DNA of 64,000 nucleotides. It comes from JADLBR01 sp964651705. GTDB taxonomy: Bacteria; Verrucomicrobiota; Verrucomicrobiia; JADLBR01. Positions 55,073-63,501 of this stretch are shown here, piece by piece; position 1 is the stretch's first letter, and each line of letters begins with the position of its first letter. The stretch is taken from assembly GCA_964651705.1 (NCBI GenBank), contig CAZYWZ010000015.1, positions 19,430-83,429 of the forward strand. The letters are read 5' to 3'. The notes under the pieces were generated by a model. That model searched no databases and had not been told where the DNA came from. It saw nothing but the letters and a program-made list of their open reading frames with translations. The position numbers and the translations under genes are program-made.

Positions 55073-57063
55073 TCAGCCGCCAGCTTCCTCAGCTCCGCCA
55101 GCTCGCGCTCGAACCCCCCCGATAGGATCGGAAACCGGCACCATGTCTTCGGATCGAGATTCTCGTCGTCGACATGGAAGCACGGCGCGTATCGCTCCCG
55201 CTTCCACTGGTTGCGGCACCATAACCGGAAAAATCGCTCCACCCAGCGCGCCAGCTCTGATGCCGCATAGTCCGGGAACCGCCGCCGCATCAGCCGCCAC
55301 ACGTCCGCGGGCGCCTGCTTATCGCGGATCGCGGCCCGCTCGATCGCGTCCAGCACCAGATACGGCATCAGGTCGGCCTCGTCGGTCTGCTTCTGATCCG
55401 GCGGGCGCAGTTCCGCCGTCGGCTCCTGCTCGTTCACGGGCCGCAGCTCCGGGAAGGGGCGCGCGCCCGATGGCCCCTCCCGCTCCATCCACTTCAACCA
55501 TTCCCGCAGGAAGGCCTTGTCGATGCCCGCGATGGGGCTGAGCCCGCCGCAGGTGTCCCCGTCCATGGTCGCGTATCCCACCGCCGCCTCGGAGCGGTTG
55601 CTCGTCGAGAGCAAGAGCGCCCCGCGCACGTTCGCCAAAAGCCACACCCCCGGGGCGCGCGCCCGCGCCTGGATATTCTGCAGCGCCAGATCGTCTTTCC
55701 CCCAGTCCAGGGGCCTCCCCATCGCGCCCCCCACCATGTCCACGTAGGACCGCACCAGCCCCTCCACATCGAAGTCCAGAAACTCGGCCCCCACGCCACG
55801 CGCCACCGAGGCCGCGGCGTCGCGGGTCACCCGCGAGCTGTTCCGCGTCGCCTGATACACGCACACCAGCAGCCGCCCCACCACCCCGCGCGCGTCTTCC
55901 GCCTCGCCAAGGCCGGGGATGTGCGACAGCCGGGCGCAGAACCCCCCGAGGCCCAGTTCGGCCACGCCCATCTCGGCCATCAGCGCGCACAGCGCGCTCA
56001 CCGCCGCCGAATCCGCACCGCCGCTGATCGACACCACGAACCCGTTGGATCTCGACTTGCGCAGATAGTCGAATAGCCCAAGCCCCACCGCCCGCGCGAA
56101 TTCTTCCTCTTTAATGTTTGGCGAGCCCTCCCACGCCGCCACCGGCCGACCGCCATCCCCGCCCTCCGGACCCACCCCCGCAAATTCGAATGGGACCCGA
56201 ACCACCCCCTCCGCCCCCACGTCCGCCCGAAACCCCGCGGCCTTCGCCTGGCCCATCCGCGTCACGTCCAGATCGATCACCGCAGACGTCAAAGCCACCT
56301 CCCGATAGGAAAACCTCGGGCCCGATGCCACCAGTTGCCCGCCCGAGGCGATATCCACGCCCCCGTCATAGATCGCCCGCCCCGCCTCGTTGCCCAACAG
56401 ATTCGCCAGCACGAAGCTCGCCCCGAACGCCCGCGAGCCATCCAGGATATACCGCCGCCGCACCTCGCGCTTCCCGAACGCGAAATGGCTCGCGCTCGGG
56501 TGCAGGATCACATCCACCCCCTGCCGCGCCATCGCAACGCCCGGACGCTCCGCCACCCACGCGTCCTCGCAAATCTCGAACCCCACCCGCACCCCGCCCA
56601 AGTCGAAAAGCCAGTCCCCGATCGGCAGCCTCGCGCCGCCCCATTCGATCTCCCCCCGCGTCCCCGCCGGCCACGGCCGAAACCACCGCGGCTCATAGTG
56701 GATCCCCTCGCCCGCGAGATAGCGCTTGCAAGCAAACCCCGCCACCGCGCCGTCCGCCACCAGCGCCATCGCGTTGAATACCCCGTTGCGATAATTCAGC
56801 GGCAGCCCCACCGCCACCGCCAACCCCTTTGTCTCCGGCGCGATCTCCCCCAGCACCCTGGCCGCCATCCGCAGCGTCGCCGCCGAATGAAACGCATCCT
56901 CGCAACCGTACCCCGTGATGCATAGCTCCGGCAGGCACAGCAGGCCCACCCCCGACTCCCGCGCCTCGCCCACGGCCTCGAGTATCCTCCGCCGGTTGCC
57001 ATCCCAATCCAACGGGGTCTGGTTCAGCGCCGCCCCAGCCACCTTGACCCATTTCACCGACAT
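55069..57063 (-). CDS. nadE: Glutamine-dependent NAD+ synthetase
   Basis: A 664-residue two-domain enzyme making NAD from deamido-NAD, ATP and glutamine. The N-terminal nitrilase-like glutaminase has Glu46 (LPELCITGYG), Lys in FACKRYLAGEG and the nucleophile Cys in GFEICEDAW. The C-terminal synthetase has the PP-loop VVSISGGADSAAVSAL. A GGAGG site precedes ATG 57063. It lies 44 bp downstream of the U32 gene. Its TAG stop overlaps the foot of the last tandem REPIN copy. Confidence 0.95.
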   Translation of the reverse strand: MSVKWVKVAGAALNQTPLDWDGNRRRILEAVGEARESGVGLLCLPELCITGYGCEDAFHSAATLRMAARVLGEIAPETKGLAVAVGLPLNYRNGVFNAMALVADGAVAGFACKRYLAGEGIHYEPRWFRPWPAGTRGEIEWGGARLPIGDWLFDLGGVRVGFEICEDAWVAERPGVAMARQGVDVILHPSASHFAFGKREVRRRYILDGSRAFGASFVLANLLGNEAGRAIYDGGVDIASGGQLVASGPRFSYREVALTSAVIDLDVTRMGQAKAAGFRADVGAEGVVRVPFEFAGVGPEGGDGGRPVAAWEGSPNIKEEEFARAVGLGLFDYLRKSRSNGFVVSISGGADSAAVSALCALMAEMGVAELGLGGFCARLSHIPGLGEAEDARGVVGRLLVCVYQATRNSSRVTRDAAASVARGVGAEFLDFDVEGLVRSYVDMVGGAMGRPLDWGKDDLALQNIQARARAPGVWLLANVRGALLLSTSNRSEAAVGYATMDGDTCGGLSPIAGIDKAFLREWLKWMEREGPSGARPFPELRPVNEQEPTAELRPPDQKQTDEADLMPYLVLDAIERAAIRDKQAPADVWRLMRRRFPDYAASELARWVERFFRLWCRNQWKRERYAPCFHVDDENLDPKTWCRFPILSGGFERELAELRKLAAE

Positions 57064-57107
57064 AATCCTCCGCCGAAGACCTTATCCGAAACCACGCCGC
57101 CCGCGAG

Positions 57108-58961
57108 CTAATATCCGTCGCGCGTTCCCATCCACACCTCCATGTGGCAACCCGCGCAGTCGAACGTCAGCCGGAATCGCCGCCCCATGTCATCCACCAG
57201 CCAAAGGTCCTCCGCCTTCTGCCCGCCGCCCTCGCGCGGGCAGAGGCCCAGCTCGTGCCGGATGCAGTGCCGCGTCGTCATCACCCGCCGACCGCGCAGA
57301 TCCACCTCCCCGCTCTCGGCCGCTGGCTCCGTCACCCGCACCCCGTGCCTCTCGTAGAACGCGCGGGCCTTCGCGTTGAGCACGTTCGCCTCGAAGCCCA
57401 CCTCCCGCTCGGGATACGGATGCGCCGTCGGCGCGGCGGCCGGGGCCGCAGCACGCCCGAATCGCGCCTCCCGCCCCGCGCGCAACCTCCCGACCAATTC
57501 CCGCCGCCAGCCCGCGACCTTCCCCGCGGGCGCAAAGGGCACATCACCCTCGGGCACGTCGATCGCGCCCGCCCGGAATTCCGTCCCCCCCAGCTTCCCC
57601 AACTGCTGCCGCCACAACCCCGCCATCGCCGAAGCATCCTTCGCAACCCCCAGCTCCGCCGCAGGCAATTCGAGCGACGCGCCAATGCACTCCGGATCTC
57701 GCGCCTCAAGGAACCACCGATCTCCCTCGCACCGAAGGGCCAGTTCGATCGCGATCCGCCGCGACAGCCTCCCGCGCGCCAGACGATTCTCAAACTCCCG
57801 ATCCAGATTCCGGTGAAGGGTCACCCGTGCGCCCAGCCCGGACGCGTCCGATAGCCGCACCCGGTCGCCCGCGACACCCTCCACGGACGCCCCCCGCAAT
57901 CGCCCCTCCCGATCGAAGAACGCCACCCCATCTCCCGGACGCAGCGCCGCACCCTCGACCCGCGCGCCCCTGGCATCGACCGAGGTCACCACCCCCACCT
58001 CGGCCCCGAGCGACTTCGGTGTCTCAAAAGACCCGATCCCCTTCCGCCGCCCATGTAAGAAAAAGGGCGTGAACCCCCGGTTGAAGCTCTTCGCCGGATC
58101 GGGCTCGAACTCGATCTCGCTCTCCCCCAGCGATGCCCGCCGCAACCCCGGCCTACCCGCCAACGCCGCATCCAGCACCCGCCGATAGTGGCTCACCACG
58201 TTCTTCACGTAGCCCGCATCCTTCAGCCGCCCCTCAATCTTAAAAGAACGCACCCCCGCATCCAGCAGCGCGCCGATGTCCGGCGTCAGGTTCAGGTCCT
58301 TCACCGATAGCAGATGCCGGTCACGCACCAGCACGCGGCCCTCCCCGTCCTCCAGCGTGTATTGCCTCCGGCACGGCTGCGCGCAGTCCCCGCGGTTCCC
58401 GCTCCTCCCCCCGATCGCGTAGCTGAAAAAACAGCGCCCGCTCTGGCACACGCACAGCGCCCCGTGGATGAAGCACTCCAGCCCCACCGTCGTCGCCGCG
58501 CGGATCTCCCGGATCTCCCCCAACGTCAGATCCCGCTCCAATATCACCCGAGAAAAACCCGCCCGCTCCAGAAACAGCACCTTCTCCGGACTCGCGCTGT
58601 GCGCCTGCGTGCTCGCGATCAGCGGCACCGGCGGCAGATCGCACTCCAGCAACCCCATGTCCTGAATGATCACCCCATCCACCCCCGCGCCGTGCAGCGC
58701 CCAGATCAGTTCCACCGCCTCCGGCAGTTCCGCATCCGTCAATATCGTGTTCACCGCCGCGTAGACCCGCGCCCGATACACGTGCGCGAACTCCGCCAGC
58801 GCCCCGATCTCCCCCACCGAATTCCCCGCCCTCCCCCGCGCCCCAAATCGCGGCCCCCCCACGTACACCGCATCCGCCCCGCACCATATCGCCGCACGCC
58901 CGCACTCGGCGTCCCTCGCCGGCGCCAGCAACTCCACCGCGCCACAATCATCGCGTCCCAC
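57108..58961 (-). CDS. U32 family peptidase (RlhA/TrhP-type)
   Basis: A 617-residue U32 protein. N-terminal ELLAPARDAECGRAAIWCGADAVYVGG is the family opening; the ECFIHGALCVCQSGRCFFS signature and GDCAQPCRR cysteines (Fe-S/iron ligands in RlhA/TrhP) are intact. Relatives introduce hydroxyl groups into 23S rRNA or tRNA rather than cleaving proteins. The C-terminal ~200 residues are an additional domain. The start is GTG 58961, only 12 bp after the tRNA gene; GTG 58937 would also fit the family N-terminus. It may be co-transcribed with the tRNA and with nadE. Confidence 0.87.
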   Translation of the reverse strand: MGRDDCGAVELLAPARDAECGRAAIWCGADAVYVGGPRFGARGRAGNSVGEIGALAEFAHVYRARVYAAVNTILTDAELPEAVELIWALHGAGVDGVIIQDMGLLECDLPPVPLIASTQAHSASPEKVLFLERAGFSRVILERDLTLGEIREIRAATTVGLECFIHGALCVCQSGRCFFSYAIGGRSGNRGDCAQPCRRQYTLEDGEGRVLVRDRHLLSVKDLNLTPDIGALLDAGVRSFKIEGRLKDAGYVKNVVSHYRRVLDAALAGRPGLRRASLGESEIEFEPDPAKSFNRGFTPFFLHGRRKGIGSFETPKSLGAEVGVVTSVDARGARVEGAALRPGDGVAFFDREGRLRGASVEGVAGDRVRLSDASGLGARVTLHRNLDREFENRLARGRLSRRIAIELALRCEGDRWFLEARDPECIGASLELPAAELGVAKDASAMAGLWRQQLGKLGGTEFRAGAIDVPEGDVPFAPAGKVAGWRRELVGRLRAGREARFGRAAAPAAAPTAHPYPEREVGFEANVLNAKARAFYERHGVRVTEPAAESGEVDLRGRRVMTTRHCIRHELGLCPREGGGQKAEDLWLVDDMGRRFRLTFDCAGCHMEVWMGTRDGY

Positions 58962-58973
58962 AAAAATTGAAAT

Positions 58974-59047
58974 CGGGCTGCAGGGATTTGAACCCTGGAC
59001 CTCCTCGTCCCGAACGAGGCGCGCTAGCCAAACTGCGCTACAGCCCG
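58974..59047 (-). tRNA. tRNA-Pro (anticodon CGG)
   Basis: A 74-nt cloverleaf on the minus strand. Perfect 7-bp acceptor stem CGGGCTG/CAGCCCG; D-arm GCGC/GCGC; anticodon stem CCTCG/CGAGG with loop TTCGGGA (anticodon CGG); T-arm CAGGG/CCCTG with loop TTCAAAT. CCA is not encoded. The tAGCGCAG start of the D-arm is typical of bacterial tRNA-Pro. Confidence 0.97.
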
Positions 59048-59158
59048 TGAAAGTGTCATATTACAGATCACGCCCCCATCCGCAAGCGCGCTTTCGCCCT
59101 TAAAATCCTCGGCACCGACCCCGCCCAAGGATCCCGGCTGTATCCCCGCTCGCCACCC

Positions 59159-59333
59159 GTAGCCCAGCCGGTCACGGCTGGGCCCGCGCACGCACCAGGC
59201 CCGACGGCCCAAGCCCTCACGGGCTTGGCTACATCCCCGCTTCCGGCATCCCGCCCCCGTAGCCCCTCCGGTCACGGAGGGGCCCCGCCCCACGCGCCGC
59301 TCGCCACACGTAGCCCCTCCGGTCACGGAGGGG
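59159..59333 (+). repeat. Cluster of four covarying GTAG hairpins
   Basis: Copy 1: GTAG 59159, arms CCCAGCCG/CGGCTGGG, loop GTCA. Copy 2 (inverted): CTAC ending 59232, arms CCAAGCCC/GGGCTTGG, loop GTGA on the minus strand. Together they make a 74-bp REPIN. Copies 3 and 4: GTAG 59259 and 59310, arms CCCCTCCG/CGGAGGGG, loop GTCA, same strand. The loop is conserved while both arms change together. They occupy the 466-bp gap between tRNA-Pro and phoU; the rest of this gap holds the Pho box and promoter. Confidence 0.88.
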
Positions 59334-59359
59334 CCGGACGGCCCTAGAACCGCCCCCCT

Positions 59360-59388
59360 TCGTCACAAGACCGTAACCTTCCCGCAAC
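59360..59388 (+). promoter_or_regulatory. Putative Pho box upstream of the phoU-pst operon
   Basis: TCGTCAC (59360), CCGTAAC (59371) and CCGCAAC (59382) are spaced exactly 11 bp apart with 4-bp spacers, matching the CTGTCAC-like half-site geometry. They point towards phoU (59514). The second and third units are more degenerate than those at 601-629, but the geometry is the same. A -10 is not obvious. Together the two sites support PhoB control. Confidence 0.5.
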
Positions 59389-59513
59389 GGCCCCGCCATG
59401 GCCCTCCAGTACACCCCCCACCACACGCATGATTCGCCCATCCCAGAACCCCCGCCTCGCCCATCGAAAAAAAGGTGGCCAGTTCCATGACTCGCCGTAT
59501 AGGTCTCTGACCG

Positions 59514-60629
59514 GTGAGCACATACCCACATCTCGAGGAGTCCATGCAGCGGGAGATTGACGCCATCCGCGCCAAGATCGCGGCCATGTCCGCCTTGAGC
59601 GAGAAGGCCCTCCGCGACTGCGTCCGCGCGCTGGCCGATCGCGATGGCAACGCCGCGTACGCCATCATCCTCCGGGACCGCCACATCGATGCCATCGAGA
59701 AGGAGATCGAGCGCCTCTGCCTGGAATTCATCGTCCGCCAGCAGCCCGTCGCCGGCCCCCTGCGCTTCGCCTATTCCGCCATCAAGATCAACCTCGAGCT
59801 GGAGCGCGTCGGCGATTATGCCGAGAGCATCGCCCGCCAGATCCTCAAGCTGCTCGACCAGGATGCCCAGTTCCCCATGGACCGCTTCACGGAGATGGCC
59901 AACCTCTCCATCCCCATGCTCAACGATGCCGTCCGCGCCTTCCTCGACCAGGATGGCGATCTCGCCAGGAAAACAATCGACATCGAGGAGACCGTGGACG
60001 CCCTCAAGCGGGCCCTCGCCAAACACCTCGTGGAGCTCGCCCGGCAGGACCACATCTCCCTCGAGGCCCTGAGCGCCCTCATCACCATCGGCCGGCGCCT
60101 GGAGCGCGTCTCCGACCAGGCCCGGAATATCTGCATGGAGGTCCTCTACATGTGCACCGGGGAAAACCCCCGCCATCCCGAGGCGGATGTGTTCCGGATC
60201 CTTTTCGTCGACGAGAGCAATTCCTGCCGGAGCCAGATGGCCGAGGCCATCGCGGCCTCCATGGGAGTACCCAACTTCATCTTCGCCAGCGCCGGCGTCG
60301 ACCCCGCCCCCGTCTCCCCCGCCATGATCGCCTTCATGAAAGACAAGGGCCTGGACGTCTCCCGCGCCACGCCCAAGGCCATCCACCAGGTGCCGAACCT
60401 CGACCACTACGCCGTCATCGTCACCCTCGCGCCCCAGGCCAAAAAGGCCTTCCCCCGCCAACCCCGAAAGATCATCGGCCTCGACTGGTCCGTCCGCGAC
60501 CCCTCCAAAATATCCGGTTCCCCGGAAGAGATCCGCGCCGCCTACGAGGGCGCTTTCGAAGCGATCCGCACCCACGTCCGAAACCTCGTGGAGGCGATCC
60601 TGGGAACACGGCTGGAAGACACCAAATAA
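59514..60629 (+). CDS. phoU: PhoU fused to a low-molecular-weight phosphatase-like domain
   Basis: A 371-residue fusion. Residues ~1-222 are two PhoU three-helix units with the metal/contact motifs LELERVGDYAESIA and LERVSDQARNI. Residues ~227-371 are an LMW-PTP/ArsC-like domain: RILFVDESNSCRSQMAEAIA aligns with VCTGNSCRSQMAE, and a DPS segment matches the general-acid DP loop. The nucleophilic Cys of the CX5R loop is replaced by Asp233, while Arg239 is kept. The domain may therefore bind phosphate without catalysis. GTG 59514 is preferred because the PhoU N-terminus aligns from there; ATG 59544 is an alternative. First gene of the pst operon. Confidence 0.85.
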   Translation: MSTYPHLEESMQREIDAIRAKIAAMSALSEKALRDCVRALADRDGNAAYAIILRDRHIDAIEKEIERLCLEFIVRQQPVAGPLRFAYSAIKINLELERVGDYAESIARQILKLLDQDAQFPMDRFTEMANLSIPMLNDAVRAFLDQDGDLARKTIDIEETVDALKRALAKHLVELARQDHISLEALSALITIGRRLERVSDQARNICMEVLYMCTGENPRHPEADVFRILFVDESNSCRSQMAEAIAASMGVPNFIFASAGVDPAPVSPAMIAFMKDKGLDVSRATPKAIHQVPNLDHYAVIVTLAPQAKKAFPRQPRKIIGLDWSVRDPSKISGSPEEIRAAYEGAFEAIRTHVRNLVEAILGTRLEDTK

Positions 60630-60643
60630 CCGAAAGGAGCACC

Positions 60644-61570
60644 ATGCCCAAGAACCATGCCACGGACATCCCCCCAGCGCGCGCGGCCATGCTCGCGATG
60701 GCGGCGGCGACCTGCCTTCTCCCGATAGGTTGCGGCGGCGGGAACGACGCCGGAGGCCCCTCCGCGGTCTGCATCCAGAACAAGGGTTCCGACACCATGG
60801 TCAACGTGGCCCAGGCCTGGGCCGAGGAATACAAGACAGCCGCCCCCGCCATCGACGTCGAGGTCTCCGGCGGCGGCTCCGGCGTCGGCATCGCCGCCCT
60901 CATCCGCGGCACCATCGACATCGCCAACGCCAGCCGCGACATGAAACCCGAGGAGATCGAACAGGCCAAGAAAAACACCGGCAAGGCGCCGGTCAAATTT
61001 GTCGTCGGCTACGACGCCCTCGCGGTCTACGTCCACAAGGACAACCCCATCAGCGAGATCTCCCTCGCGCAGCTGGCCGACATCTTCGCCGAGGGCGGCG
61101 CGATCACCAAATGGTCCCAGCTCGGCATCACGATCCCGGGCGGCCAGGACGAGATCATCCGCATCAGCCGCCAGTCCAGCTCCGGCACCTACGAGTTCTT
61201 CCGCGAGCACGTGCTAAACAAAAAAGATTTCAAACTCGGCTCCCGCGACATGAACGGCTCCAAGGAGGTCGTCGAGCTCGTGGCCAGCACGCCGGGCGCC
61301 ATCGGCTATAGCGGCATGGGCTATAACGAGCCCGGCAAGGTCAAGATGCTGAAGGTCGCCATGGGTGACGGCAAGCCCGCCGTCGAGCCCACCGTCGCCA
61401 ACACCCTCAGCAAGGCATACCCCATCGCCCGCGCCCTCGAACTCTATACCCTCGGCGAACCAACCGGAGAGGTGAAGGCCTACATCGACTGGATCTTCAC
61501 GGACGCGGGCCAGCAGGTCGTGAAGGATTGCGGCTACGTGCCGCTCCCCCCGGACGCCCGCAGGAATTAG
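60644..61570 (+). CDS. pstS: Phosphate-binding lipoprotein of the Pst system
   Basis: A 308-residue periplasmic binding protein. The signal peptide ends in a lipobox (LLPIGC), so the mature protein should be lipid-anchored. The domain starts CIQNKGSDTMVNVAQAWAEEY; the phosphate-binding segments are GSDTM, SGGGSGVG, the AxASR region and SRQSSSGTYEFF. A GAAAGGAG site precedes ATG 60644. It follows phoU by 14 bp. The start begins in the same operon as the putative Pho box. Confidence 0.93.
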   Translation: MPKNHATDIPPARAAMLAMAAATCLLPIGCGGGNDAGGPSAVCIQNKGSDTMVNVAQAWAEEYKTAAPAIDVEVSGGGSGVGIAALIRGTIDIANASRDMKPEEIEQAKKNTGKAPVKFVVGYDALAVYVHKDNPISEISLAQLADIFAEGGAITKWSQLGITIPGGQDEIIRISRQSSSGTYEFFREHVLNKKDFKLGSRDMNGSKEVVELVASTPGAIGYSGMGYNEPGKVKMLKVAMGDGKPAVEPTVANTLSKAYPIARALELYTLGEPTGEVKAYIDWIFTDAGQQVVKDCGYVPLPPDARRN

Positions 61571-61662
61571 GCGGCCTGGCCGCGGCCGGGCGCCACCCGG
61601 CTCGGCCACGAGCCGGCCCGGCCCCGGAGAGTTTGGATGACCATGCCGCAAGGACACACGCG

Positions 61663-62610
61663 ATGACAGAGGCCCCGCAGAAACCCGCCGCCGCGTTCAC
61701 CTTCGCGGTGCGCGCGGCCAGGCGCAACCCCCTGGCGGTGCACGGCGAGCGATGCCTCACGGCCCTCATCTACGCCTGCGGCATCAGCGCGATCATCTTC
61801 GTGCTCGGCATCTTCGTCTTCGTCTTCAAGGAGGCCGCGCCCATCCTATTCAGCGACCGCTTCAGCCTCGGCCAGTTCCTGTTCAGCGAGCAGTGGTACC
61901 CCACCTCCGAGCTCAATAAGCGCTACGGCGTCCTCGCCATGATCGCCGGCACCTTTAGCGTCACGGCTCTCGCCATGGCCATCGCGGTGCCCTTCGGCCT
62001 CGGCGCGGCCATCTACGTGTCCGAGTTCTGCGGCCCAAAACTCAAGGAGACCCTCAAGATCATCATCGAGCTCCTCGCCGCCATCCCCAGCGTCGTCTGG
62101 GGCTTCATCGGCCTCACCGTGATGAGCAAGCTCATCGTCCAGTACACCGGGGCGCCCGTCGGCGTCAACATCCTCAACGGCGGCATCATCCTCGCCCTGA
62201 TGAGCGTCCCCATCATCGTCTCGATCGGCGAGGACGCCCTCAAGGCGGTCCCCGACTCCTATCGCGAGGCGGGCGTCGCCCTCGGGGCGACCCGCTGGCA
62301 ACTCGTCTGGCGCGTCCTGCTGCCCGCCGCCAAGACCGGCCTGCTCGCCGCCGTCCTCCTCGGCGTCGGCCGCGCCGTCGGCGAGACCATGGCCGTCCTC
62401 ATGGCCACCGGCCACGCCGTGCAGATCCCCCACAGCATCCTCGATTCCGTGCGCACCCTCACCGCCAATATCGCCGCGGAACTCGGCGAGGCCCCTGTCG
62501 ACTCCGACCACTACCGCGTCCTGTTCCTCATCGGCGTCCTCCTCTTCAGCATCACCTTCGTCGTAAACCTCGCCGCAGACCTCATCGTCCGCGGCATCCG
62601 GCGCCAATGA
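61663..62610 (+). CDS. pstC: Phosphate ABC transporter permease PstC
   Basis: A 315-residue permease with about six transmembrane helices and the binding-protein-dependent transport EAA-type loop (YREAGVALGATRWQLVWRVLLP). ATG 61663 has AAGGA upstream; the in-frame extension to 61528 is antisense-like and not used. A conserved WYPTSELNKRYGVLAMIAGT block in the first periplasmic loop is typical of PstC. Its stop overlaps the pstA start (ATGA). Confidence 0.93.
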   Translation: MTEAPQKPAAAFTFAVRAARRNPLAVHGERCLTALIYACGISAIIFVLGIFVFVFKEAAPILFSDRFSLGQFLFSEQWYPTSELNKRYGVLAMIAGTFSVTALAMAIAVPFGLGAAIYVSEFCGPKLKETLKIIIELLAAIPSVVWGFIGLTVMSKLIVQYTGAPVGVNILNGGIILALMSVPIIVSIGEDALKAVPDSYREAGVALGATRWQLVWRVLLPAAKTGLLAAVLLGVGRAVGETMAVLMATGHAVQIPHSILDSVRTLTANIAAELGEAPVDSDHYRVLFLIGVLLFSITFVVNLAADLIVRGIRRQ

Positions 62611-63494
62611 TGTTTACCGAGACCCCATTCGTCCGCCAGAAGCAGCGCAGCGAGGCCGCCGCCAAGTGGGTCTTCTTCGGCATGGCCGCCTCGATGATCC
62701 TGCCTCTCCTGCTCATCATCGGCTTCCTCCTCGTCAAGGCCGCCCCGTCGCTCAGCCCCGCCTTCGTCCTCGACGTCCCGAGGCGCGGCATGACCGAGGG
62801 CGGGATCTGGCCCGCCTTCGTCGGCACCATCTATCTGGTCTTCATCTCCCTCGCGGTCTCCGCCCCCATCGGCATCCTCGCCGCCGTCTACCTCAACGAG
62901 TACGCCAAGGACAACTGGTTCAACCGCCTCATCAATCTGGCGGTCATCAACCTCGCCGGCGTCCCCAGCATCGTCCACGCCCTCTTCGGCCTCGGCGCCT
63001 TCGTCTACGCCGCCCGATTCGGCTATTCCATCCTCTCCGCCTCCCTCACCCTCGCGATCATGACCCTCCCCGTCATCATCGCCAGCACCCGCGAGGCCCT
63101 CGCCAGCGTGCCGATGAGCTTCCGCGAGGCCTGCTGGAACGTCGGCGCCACCCGATGGCAGACGATCCGCGCCGTCGTCCTCCCCAACTCCATCAGCGGC
63201 ATCCTCACCGGCGTCATCCTGCAGGTCAGCCGCGCCGCCGGCGAGACCGCTCCCATCATGTTCACCGGAGCCGTCTTCTTCAAGGCGGTCCAGAAGGGCG
63301 ACCTCTTCGCCTACCACCTCAACGAGCAGTGCATGGCCCTCTCCATGCACCTATACACGATCTCCACCCAGGTCCCCGGCGTGAAGGAATCCATCCCCTT
63401 CGCCACCGCCGTCGTCCTCCTCGGATCGGTCCTCCTCGTCAACGCAGCCGCCATCGCACTGCGCGTCCACATGCGCTCCCGCAAAAAATGGTAG
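62607..63494 (+). CDS. pstA: Phosphate ABC transporter permease PstA
   Basis: A 295-residue permease with about six transmembrane helices, PstA-type LDVPRRGMTEGGIWPAFVGT periplasmic segment, and the EAA loop FREACWNVGATRWQTIRAVVLP. RAAGETAPIMFTGA is a conserved helix. It overlaps pstC by 4 bp. pstB follows 7 bp after its stop. Confidence 0.93.
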   Translation: MMFTETPFVRQKQRSEAAAKWVFFGMAASMILPLLLIIGFLLVKAAPSLSPAFVLDVPRRGMTEGGIWPAFVGTIYLVFISLAVSAPIGILAAVYLNEYAKDNWFNRLINLAVINLAGVPSIVHALFGLGAFVYAARFGYSILSASLTLAIMTLPVIIASTREALASVPMSFREACWNVGATRWQTIRAVVLPNSISGILTGVILQVSRAAGETAPIMFTGAVFFKAVQKGDLFAYHLNEQCMALSMHLYTISTQVPGVKESIPFATAVVLLGSVLLVNAAAIALRVHMRSRKKW

Positions 63495-63501
63495 TCCCCC
63501 G

